Of a DNA stretch of 5,402 nucleotides, positions 1-5,402 are shown piece by piece. The translations under genes were made by a program, and so were the position numbers. The notes under the pieces are model-generated. The model had not been told where the DNA came from. It was given only the letters and a program-made list of their open reading frames with translations, and searched no databases. Each line of letters opens with the position of its first letter. The stretch's first letter is position 1. The stretch covers positions 1 to 5,402 of the forward strand of contig CALGTJ010000077.1 in NCBI GenBank assembly GCA_937901435.1, in the 5' to 3' direction. Origin of the DNA: an uncultured Rhodobacter sp. GTDB taxonomy: Bacteria > Pseudomonadota > Alphaproteobacteria > Rhodobacterales > Rhodobacteraceae.

Positions 1-735
1 CCTTACGGGGTTGAGGGGATGAATATTGCCGCGCGGATGCGCCCGCCGGGGGGGGATTTTCTGCTGGGGACGGATCAATTCGGGCGCGATATGCTGTCGA
101 TGCTGATGGTGGGCGCGCGAACCTCTATTGCGGTGGCGATTGTGGCGGTCGGGCTGGGTATGGCGGTCGGTGTGCCGCTGGGGCTGTGGGCGGCGGCGAG
201 CCGGGGCAGTCTGCTGGACGAGGTGATCATGCGGGGAAATGACCTTGTATTTGCCTTTCCCTCGTTGGTGATTGCGATCCTGATCACGGCCGTGTTTGGC
301 CCCTCGGCGGTGAATGCGATTTTGGCGATCGGGATTTTCAATATTCCGGTTTTTGCGCGGGTGACGCGCGGTGCGGCGCTTAGTCTTTGGACGCTGGATT
401 ATGTGCAGGCGGCACGGGTTGCGGGTAAGGGCAAGCTGCGCATATCGGTGGAACATATCCTGACAAATATCACCAACCTGTTGATTGTGCAGGGAACAAT
501 TCAGTTTTCTTTGGGAATTTTGGCCGAGGCAGGGCTAAGTTATGTGGGGCTGGGCGCGCAGCCGCCGATCCTAAGTTGGGGGCGGATGCTGGCAGAGAGT
601 CAGACGTTGATCTCGCTGGCGCCCCATATTGCGGTGCTGCCGGGGATGGCGATTGTGCTGACCGTGTTGGGGCTGAACCTGATGGGGGATGGATTGCGCG
701 ATATGCTGGATCCGCGGTTGAGGCGGATGCGATGA
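1..735 (+). CDS. ABC transporter inner-membrane permease, DppC/OppC class (5' end missing)
   Basis: This is one of the two membrane subunits of a peptide/nickel-type (Dpp/Opp/Gsi/Yej) ABC importer; it would pair with a DppB-like permease to form the channel. The reading frame is open to the left edge, and the residues before the first in-window ATG (position 19) already resemble the family, so the gene starts outside the window and ATG 19 is not its start. Counting from that ATG, residues 18-25 (GTDQFGRD) are the hallmark motif of DppC-type permeases. Hydrophobic segments lie near 35-60, 77-94, 98-115, 153-178 and 203-221. The cytoplasmic EAA-type loop that docks on the ATPase is near 128-150 (VQAARVAGKGKLR). 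About 244 residues are visible; family members usually have 280-340, so the first membrane helix is what is missing. The fused ATPase downstream supports the role. The substrate (peptide, nickel, glutathione or other) cannot be read from this subunit. Confidence 0.93.
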   Translation, partial: PYGVEGMNIAARMRPPGGDFLLGTDQFGRDMLSMLMVGARTSIAVAIVAVGLGMAVGVPLGLWAAASRGSLLDEVIMRGNDLVFAFPSLVIAILITAVFGPSAVNAILAIGIFNIPVFARVTRGAALSLWTLDYVQAARVAGKGKLRISVEHILTNITNLLIVQGTIQFSLGILAEAGLSYVGLGAQPPILSWGRMLAESQTLISLAPHIAVLPGMAIVLTVLGLNLMGDGLRDMLDPRLRRMR

Positions 736-841
736 GGGGGCGATCCGGGAACGTCAGTGGGTTTGGCGCGTTTGCGCTATGTCGTTGGGCCGATGTGGCT
801 GGGGGCGAGGTTTTTTTTGAGTATTTTTGCCAAGATGAAGG

Positions 842-846
842 GGAGG
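842..846 (+). promoter_or_regulatory. Shine-Dalgarno (GGAGG) that decides the ATPase start
   Basis: A purine-rich AAGGGGAGG runs from 838 to 846. Its GGAGG core ends 7 bases before TTG 854 but only 1 base before GTG 848. An in-frame TGA at 836-838 rules out any earlier start, so spacing favours TTG 854. Confidence 0.7.
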
Positions 847-853
847 CGTGGGT

Positions 854-2434
854 TTGCTGAACGTCTCGGGGCTTGGTGTTTCGGTTCACGGGCAGCCGAT
901 CTTGCAGGATGTGTCTTTTGCGATTGGGCGCGGTGAGGTCTTTGGGCTGGTGGGTGAGAGCGGGTCTGGCAAGTCGATGACGGCGTTGGCGCTGATGCAA
1001 TTGCTGCCGCGCGGGATGGATGCGCGGGGGAAGGCAGAGTTTGACGGGCAGGATCTGCTGGGGCTAAGCGAGCGGCGGATGTGCGGTTTGCGCGGGCGCG
1101 AGGTCGGGATGATTTTTCAAGAGCCGATGAGCGCGTTGAACCCGGTGCAGCGGATTGGCGATCAGGTCGCAGAGACCTTGTTGGTGCACGGAGCGGTGGC
1201 GCGATCTGAGGCATGGGATATGGCGGCTGCGCGGCTGGCGCGGGTGGGTCTGGACCCAGAGCGGGTGCCGATGGATCGCTATCCCCACGAGTTGAGCGGC
1301 GGGCAGCGCCAGCGCGTCTGTATCGCCATGGCGGTGGCGCTGCGCCCCAAGCTGTTGATCGCGGACGAGCCGACGACGGCGCTGGATGTGACGACGCAGG
1401 CGCAAATTCTGAACCTGCTGCGTGGGTTGGTTGAGGAAGAGGGGATGTCGCTGATGCTGATCACCCATGATCTTGCCGTAGTGGCGGATATGGCCGATCG
1501 GGTGGCGGTGATGCGCGCGGGGCGTATTGTCGAGGCGGGGCGGACAGAGGCGCTGTTTCGCAAGCGCAGTCATCCCTATACGGCGCAGTTGTTTGCGGAT
1601 AGCGCACATGTTCCACGGCGTGACCCGCAGGCGCGCGATGCGCCGGTTTTGGAGGCCCGCGGCGTCGTGCGGGATTATGCCTTGGCGCGAGCGGGTTTGC
1701 TGGGCCCGCGCGGGTCATTTCGCGCGGTCGATCATGTGGATCTTGTTGTGAACACAGGCGAAAGCGTTGGCCTTGTGGGGGAAAGCGGCTGTGGGAAATC
1801 GACGCTGACGCGGGCAATTCTGGGGTTGGATCCTGTGCAGGGCGGCACAATCCGGCTGGACGGTGACGCGGTGACAGCGGGGCAGGTCGAGGGCCAGGTG
1901 AGGGCGAAGATGCAGGTGGTGTTTCAGGATCCCTATGGCTCTTTCAACCCGCGCCACAGGGTCGGGCGGCTGGTGGCGGAACCATTTCACCTGATGCCAC
2001 GGCCGCAGGGCGAGGTAGAGACAGCGGTGATTGAGGCCTTGCAGGCGGTCGGGATGCAGGCAGAGGACCGCCAGAAATTCATTCATGAATTTTCGGGGGG
2101 GCAGCGCCAGCGCATCGCGATCGCAAGGGCCATCGTGATCCGTCCCAAGCTGGTCATTCTGGACGAGGCTGTCAGTGCGCTGGACGTGACAATCCGGGCG
2201 CAAATCCTTGATTTACTGGCAGATCTACAGGGGCGGCTTGGCCTGAGTTACCTGTTCATCAGCCATGACCTGTCGGTGGTGCGCGCGATCACTGACAGGG
2301 TGCTGGTGATGCAACAGGGGCGAATTGTCGAGCAGGGCAAAACTGAACGTGTGTTCAGTTCACCGCAGCATGCCTACACAAAAGGGTTGATTGCGGCAAC
2401 GCCACAGATCCCGATGGACTGGCTGAAGGCATAG
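854..2434 (+). CDS. ABC transporter ATP-binding protein with two fused nucleotide-binding domains
   Basis: This cytoplasmic ATPase powers the peptide/nickel-type importer whose permease lies just upstream. It carries two full ABC domains, as in GsiA and YejF, instead of the separate DppD and DppF subunits. Counting from TTG 854 (526 aa), domain 1 has Walker A GESGSGKS at 34-41, Q-loop Gln 89, signature LSGGQ at 147-151, Walker B LLIADE at 167-172 and switch His 205. Domain 2 has Walker A GESGCGKS at 309-316, Gln 358, signature FSGGQ at 413-417, Walker B LVILDE at 433-438 and His 471. Both catalytic glutamates are present, so both sites look competent. The SHPYTAQL and PQHAYTKGL stretches after each domain are typical of oligopeptide-type ATPases. 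The length is close to that recalled for E. coli YejF (about 529 aa), but this does not fix the substrate. The alternative start GTG 848 adds two residues. Confidence 0.95.
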   Translation: MLNVSGLGVSVHGQPILQDVSFAIGRGEVFGLVGESGSGKSMTALALMQLLPRGMDARGKAEFDGQDLLGLSERRMCGLRGREVGMIFQEPMSALNPVQRIGDQVAETLLVHGAVARSEAWDMAAARLARVGLDPERVPMDRYPHELSGGQRQRVCIAMAVALRPKLLIADEPTTALDVTTQAQILNLLRGLVEEEGMSLMLITHDLAVVADMADRVAVMRAGRIVEAGRTEALFRKRSHPYTAQLFADSAHVPRRDPQARDAPVLEARGVVRDYALARAGLLGPRGSFRAVDHVDLVVNTGESVGLVGESGCGKSTLTRAILGLDPVQGGTIRLDGDAVTAGQVEGQVRAKMQVVFQDPYGSFNPRHRVGRLVAEPFHLMPRPQGEVETAVIEALQAVGMQAEDRQKFIHEFSGGQRQRIAIARAIVIRPKLVILDEAVSALDVTIRAQILDLLADLQGRLGLSYLFISHDLSVVRAITDRVLVMQQGRIVEQGKTERVFSSPQHAYTKGLIAATPQIPMDWLKA

Positions 2435-2459
2435 CGCCCGGACCGCTTGCTAGACCCGA

Positions 2460-2909
2460 TCAGGCTTGCGCGTCGGTGTCCATCCAGATCGTCACTGGCC
2501 CGTCGTTCAGCAGGGCGACCTTCATATCCGCGCCGAACTTTCCCTTGGCGATGGGAATGCCCTCTGCGGCCAGACAATCCGCGAAAAATTCGTAGAATTT
2601 TTGTCCCTCGGCTGGCGGCGCAGCGGTGGAAAAGCCGGGGCGGTTGCCGCGAGAGGTGTCAGCCGCCAGTGTAAACTGGCTGACCACAAGGGCCGACCCG
2701 CCGATGTCGCGCACCGAGAGGTTCATCTTGCCCTCGGTGTCCTTGAAAATCCGTAGCTTTGCGATCTTGCTGGCCAGTTTCGCGGCGTCTGCCTCTGTAT
2801 CGCCCTGCATGGCGCAGATCAGCACCAACAGACCGGGACCGATCTTGCCCAGAACCTCGCCGTTGACGGTCACCGACGCTTCGGTGACCCGCTGCAATAG
2901 CGCCCTCAT
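2460..2909 (-). CDS. dtd: D-aminoacyl-tRNA deacylase (Dtd)
   Basis: This cytoplasmic homodimeric proofreading enzyme hydrolyses D-amino acids (classically D-Tyr) from mischarged tRNA, and in this family also removes glycine from tRNA-Ala. The 149-aa product matches the usual length of about 145. Visible family features are the N-terminus [26 protein letters not shown] (51-63), the SQFTL active-site motif (77-81) followed by [12 protein letters not shown], and NDGPVT (135-140), which holds the Gly-cisPro pair (137-138) that screens substrate chirality. The start at 2909 is chosen because family members begin MRALLQRV and because this ATG overlaps the upstream kinase stop as ATGA. A longer frame from 2924 only adds MGQRG. 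A GAGG lies one base before the ATG, too close to act well, so expression probably relies on coupling to the kinase. It converges with the ABC ATPase gene across 25 bases. Confidence 0.96.
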   Translation of the reverse strand: MRALLQRVTEASVTVNGEVLGKIGPGLLVLICAMQGDTEADAAKLASKIAKLRIFKDTEGKMNLSVRDIGGSALVVSQFTLAADTSRGNRPGFSTAAPPAEGQKFYEFFADCLAAEGIPIAKGKFGADMKVALLNDGPVTIWMDTDAQA

Positions 2910-3826
2910 ACCTCGTTGGCCCAAGGCGGATTGGCCCCGGCGCGGCTGACGGTGATTGCGGCGGCGCGCGCGCCCAGGCGCAGGGCGTCGGTCAGGATGC
3001 GGTCGTCAAGGTCTGTCAGCGCGGCCTTGGTCAGCACGCCCGCCGCGTGCAAGGCGGCCAGAACGCCCGCGTTAAACGTGTCGCCCGCGCCAACCGTATC
3101 GGCCACCTCGACCTTGCCCGCCGCAACGATGACCTCGCCGCTGGCCATGATGCCGCGCGCGCCCTTGGCACCTTCGGTGATGCAGATGACCTTGGGGCCT
3201 TTGTCCAGCAAACCACGGGCCAGCGCGCCGATCTCTCCCTCGCCTTCCAGCCAGTGCAGGTCTTCGTCGCTGAGTTTGACGATATCGGCCATGGCGATCA
3301 TGCGCTCGATCCGGGCGCGGTAGGCGGTCTCGTCAGTGATGAACGAGGGGCGTATATTGGGGTCGATCATGATGACGCGATTGGCGGCCTCACGCGCCAT
3401 CAAGGCCTCATAGGCCGCGCCGCAAGGCTCGCCCACAAGGCTGATCCCGCCAAAGAACAGCGCAGACACCGCATCCGGCAAGGCAGGCAGATCGGCTGGC
3501 GTCAGCATCCGCATGGCGGTGTTTTCGTCGTAAAAGGCGTAAGTTGCCTGACCGTCGACCAGCTTGACGAAGGCAAGGGTGGTCGGACGGGACGAGATCA
3601 CAGACGGGCTGGCATCCACATGGCTGGCCGACAGCGCCTGTTGCAGGATCTCGCCAAAGAGGTCGCTGGACAGACCGCTAAAGAACCCGGCAGGCGCACC
3701 AAGGCGACCCAGCGCAATCGCGGTGTTGAACACGGCCCCACCGGGGTAGGGGGCAAAAGCCGCCTCATCCGCCGCAGTGGTCCGGGGGAGCATGTCGATA
3801 AGGGCTTCGCCGCAGCTTAGGATCAT
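2906..3826 (-). CDS. PfkB/ribokinase-family sugar kinase, probable fructokinase
   Basis: This cytoplasmic enzyme is predicted to phosphorylate a sugar with ATP, most likely D-fructose to fructose 6-phosphate. The product is 306 aa, the normal length for the family. Visible features are the N-terminal CGEALIDML, the sugar-binding glycine motif [16 protein letters not shown] (28-43, family signature 1), [10 protein letters not shown] (50-59), DPNIRPSF (155-162) and the ATP/anion-hole signature [12 protein letters not shown] (243-254), with Asp249 as the expected catalytic base. The C-terminal AGANPP is common in fructokinases. ATG 3826 is preceded by AGAGG at a 7-base spacing. It is the first gene after an 80-base gap and overlaps dtd by four bases. 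2-Keto-3-deoxygluconate or another ketose is an alternative substrate. No sugar transporter or regulator lies beside it to settle this. Confidence 0.9.
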   Translation of the reverse strand: MILSCGEALIDMLPRTTAADEAAFAPYPGGAVFNTAIALGRLGAPAGFFSGLSSDLFGEILQQALSASHVDASPSVISSRPTTLAFVKLVDGQATYAFYDENTAMRMLTPADLPALPDAVSALFFGGISLVGEPCGAAYEALMAREAANRVIMIDPNIRPSFITDETAYRARIERMIAMADIVKLSDEDLHWLEGEGEIGALARGLLDKGPKVICITEGAKGARGIMASGEVIVAAGKVEVADTVGAGDTFNAGVLAALHAAGVLTKAALTDLDDRILTDALRLGARAAAITVSRAGANPPWANEV

Positions 3827-3833
3827 GGTCTTG

Positions 3834-3838
3834 CCTCT
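3834..3838 (-). promoter_or_regulatory. Ribosome binding site (AGAGG) of the PfkB kinase
   Basis: On the minus strand AGAGG ends 7 bases before ATG 3826. It supports that start and is the only well-spaced Shine-Dalgarno visible among the leftward genes. Confidence 0.6.
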
Positions 3839-3906
3839 CGTTTTGGTGGGGATGGTCTAACGAGGCTTCTGCTTTGGGACAATGCCAATGATTGCGCTAA
3901 CAGAAA

Positions 3907-4572
3907 TTAACCAACCCATGTCACGACGTCTGCCAAGGGGACGCGGGTTGTGCGGAATTGATTGGCGGGGTGGTCCATGTCTGACAGGCCAAAGGAGATG
4001 CCGCAGACGATCTGGCGATTGTCGGGCAAGTCGAACCAGTCGCGCAGAAAGGGCGCACATCCGGCAAGGGCCGCTTGTGGGATCGATGCAACCCCCAGCG
4101 CTTGGGCGGCCAGCGTGAAGGCGGTGACATAGGCGCCGCAATCCAGCAGGCCGTAGGGGCCAAGGTCGGCCTCTGTAGTGATCAGCGCCAGATGCGGCGC
4201 GCCGAACAGGTTGAAATTCTGCATCATCTGCGCGCGCGACGCGTCGCGGTCGCCTTTTTCAATGCCGACAGCGTCATATAGCGCCCAGCCGCAGTCCGAA
4301 CGGCGCGCCTTGTAGTCACCGGTGTATTGAGTCGGAAAGGGGATGTCGGGCGTATGGGCAGCACTTTGAGCGTGCTCGTAGAGCGCGCTACGCAGGCGCT
4401 CTGTCTCTTCGGCGCGGGTCAGGATCACTTGCCAGGGCTGGGCGTTGCACCAGCTTGGCACCTTTTGCGCGGTGCTCAGGATCCGTTCGATCGTGGCTTG
4501 CGGGATCGGATCAGGGCGAAAGGCGCGGCAGGAATGGCGTTGCCGCAGCAGGGTTTCCAATTCGTTGATCAT
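3907..4572 (-). CDS. Nitroreductase-family FMN-dependent oxidoreductase
   Basis: A cytoplasmic, probably dimeric FMN flavoprotein that would use NAD(P)H to reduce nitroaromatics, quinones or another electron acceptor. The physiological substrate cannot be inferred. The 221-aa product has the family layout: an N-terminal FMN-phosphate motif RQRHSCRAF (10-18; Arg10, Arg12, Ser14), PSWCNAQPW (39-47, the PSxxNxQPW flavin/dimer motif), GAPHLALI (124-131), LDCGAYVTAFTLAAQALG (143-160), GISFGLSD (191-198) near the flavin, and a C-terminal R-x-PLAD (210-214). ATG 4572 is chosen because family homology begins there (MINELETLLRQRHS) and because it overlaps the upstream stop as ATGA. An earlier in-frame start at 4656 would put 28 unrelated residues inside the upstream gene. 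No Shine-Dalgarno precedes 4572, so translation is probably coupled to the zinc-ribbon gene. Confidence 0.92.
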   Translation of the reverse strand: MINELETLLRQRHSCRAFRPDPIPQATIERILSTAQKVPSWCNAQPWQVILTRAEETERLRSALYEHAQSAAHTPDIPFPTQYTGDYKARRSDCGWALYDAVGIEKGDRDASRAQMMQNFNLFGAPHLALITTEADLGPYGLLDCGAYVTAFTLAAQALGVASIPQAALAGCAPFLRDWFDLPDNRQIVCGISFGLSDMDHPANQFRTTRVPLADVVTWVG

Positions 4573-5402
4573 TGGTTCTGCGCAATCACATAGCCGACGC
4601 CAGCGGCAATAATCAGTGCCAGAACCACCGCAATCGCGATCTTGATCTTGGACCATGGGCGTTCGCCCTGCACCCGGCCCGTGCGCCCGTTCACCACGAA
4701 ACGATAGGTCTTGCCCTGATATTTATAGGCGGCCAGCCAGACCGGCAGCAGGATATGTTTGAACGTCACGTCCCGGATCGTCGTATCAACGCCATGGATG
4801 CGTTGACGATCCCCGCCGATGTCAAATTTCACATCGCGTTCGATCACCCGGTCCATATGGGCGCGCGCCTCGACATAGCCCTCTTCCAACTCGACTGTAT
4901 AACCCTCGGCGCGAAATCCGGCGAGGTATTCCGGGCGATAGGGCTCCATCGCGGCCAGATCCCAGGGCTGTAGGTTGTCAGTATAGCGTTTGGGCAGGCT
5001 CTTGGAGGCCAGAACCAGCACGTCATCGAAAAACCGCGCCACCCGACCAGAGGCAGGCCGCCAGCGCACTTTTTGCACGCGCTGCGTCTCTTGCTTGCCG
5101 TCGCGCATCACGGTGCGGGTCTCGTAATACACCGTCCCCTGCTCGCCGCGGTAGCTGGATTTGGTATCGGCGTCATAGGTCCAGTAGGGCACATAAATGC
5201 CCTGCATTTTCCGACCCTTCCGGGCGTATTCCTGCAAGCCGCCCGGCGCGAACCACAGGCTGCCCAGCCAATCCGTCATCGCCTTGCGCGCGCTGGCCTC
5301 GTCCAGCCCAAAGGGCAGCAGCCCGCGCGGTTTGATATGGCGGTGGGTGCCGGTATCCGTGACCACGGGTGTGGCGCAGAACGGACATTCCGACGCATGG
5401 GT
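4569..5402 (-). CDS. Zinc-ribbon protein with C-terminal membrane anchor, function unknown (5' end missing)
   Basis: The frame is open to the right edge, so the start lies outside the window; 277 residues are visible. The first in-window residues include CPFC (6-9), half of a zinc ribbon whose other CxxC is expected upstream. Then come HRHIKPRGLLPFGL, PYWTYDAD (72-79), a largely polar central region, KYQGKTYRFVVNGRTGRVQGERPWS (227-251, described here in two blocks: KYQGKTYRF and VNGRTGRVQGERPWS), and a single hydrophobic helix near 253-274 just before the end, preceded by Lys residues. This suggests a mainly cytoplasmic protein tethered by its C-terminus. From memory, such proteins are often labelled primosomal protein N' or superfamily II helicase in alphaproteobacteria. 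No Walker A, DExH or other helicase motif is visible here, so that label looks wrong. The gene overlaps the nitroreductase gene by four bases. Confidence 0.85.
   Translation of the reverse strand, partial: THASECPFCATPVVTDTGTHRHIKPRGLLPFGLDEASARKAMTDWLGSLWFAPGGLQEYARKGRKMQGIYVPYWTYDADTKSSYRGEQGTVYYETRTVMRDGKQETQRVQKVRWRPASGRVARFFDDVLVLASKSLPKRYTDNLQPWDLAAMEPYRPEYLAGFRAEGYTVELEEGYVEARAHMDRVIERDVKFDIGGDRQRIHGVDTTIRDVTFKHILLPVWLAAYKYQGKTYRFVVNGRTGRVQGERPWSKIKIAIAVVLALIIAAGVGYVIAQNQ

Noticed and set aside
811..818. A run of eight T in the permease-ATPase gap as an intrinsic terminator.
   Set aside because: Only weak stems precede it (GCGC/GCGC at about 766-777 and a 3-bp GCC/GGC), neither well placed. 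A terminator here would also cut the ATPase off from its operon.
470..2203. Long minus-strand open frames opposite the permease and ATPase (470-1000, 777-1214, 1064-1609, 1461-1850, 1715-2203).
   Set aside because: Their products are rich in Arg, Pro, Ser and His with no family resemblance, they overlap each other, and they lie opposite clearly conserved ABC domains. They are antisense shadows of G+C-rich genes.
2910..2924. Longer dtd start at 2924 adding MGQRG.
   Set aside because: Dtd proteins begin MRALLQRV, matching ATG 2909, and that codon forms the ATGA overlap with the kinase stop.
3047..3820. A 257-codon plus-strand frame opposite the sugar kinase.
   Set aside because: It is entirely antisense to a kinase with intact signatures, and its composition (Gly, Arg, His, Asp) is typical of a shadow frame. 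It has no recognisable motif.
3827..3906. A promoter or terminator in the gap between the nitroreductase and kinase genes.
   Set aside because: On the minus strand TTGTCC or TTGGCA could be -35-like, but the only partner (TTAGAC) is a poor -10 match. No hairpin with a U-run is visible. The gap may hold a promoter, but the sequence does not support calling one.
4573..4656. Longer nitroreductase start at 4656.
   Set aside because: The 28 added residues are a shadow of the zinc-ribbon gene's transmembrane end and resemble no nitroreductase N-terminus.
4569..5402. Calling the right-edge gene priA (primosomal helicase).
   Set aside because: No helicase or P-loop motif appears in 277 visible residues, and the protein ends in a transmembrane helix.

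Overview
This looks like a stretch of chromosome from an alphaproteobacterium, most likely of the Rhodobacterales/roseobacter type. The basis is high G+C, heavy gcg/ctg/gtg codon use, and protein sequences that resemble that group. The placement is inferred from composition and protein character, not from a marker gene. There is no rRNA, tRNA, mobile element, CRISPR array or recognisable phage gene, and coding density is very high.

Left half (1-2434, + strand): the distal end of a peptide/nickel-type (Dpp/Opp/Yej/Gsi) ABC importer operon. It holds the 3' part of an inner-membrane permease of the DppC class (its start lies left of the window), a 118-base gap, and a fused ATPase with two complete nucleotide-binding domains in one polypeptide. 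The solute-binding protein and the first permease would be expected upstream. The ATPase probably starts at a TTG codon at 854, since only that codon sits at a normal distance from a strong Shine-Dalgarno sequence.

Right half (2460-5402, - strand): four genes read leftwards in two tight pairs. The upstream pair is a zinc-ribbon protein with a C-terminal membrane anchor (cut by the right edge), overlapping by ATGA with a nitroreductase-family flavoprotein. After an 80-base gap comes the second pair: a PfkB-family sugar kinase, probably fructokinase, overlapping by ATGA with dtd, the D-aminoacyl-tRNA deacylase. The downstream gene of each pair has no well-spaced Shine-Dalgarno of its own, which suggests translational coupling. 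The two halves converge at 2434/2460 with only 25 bases between stop codons and no visible terminator.

I did not find a convincing undescribed system. The items most worth a second look are the membrane-anchored zinc-ribbon protein coupled to a nitroreductase, and the 118-base gap inside the transporter operon, which holds a 42-codon frame running from the permease stop into the ATPase start.
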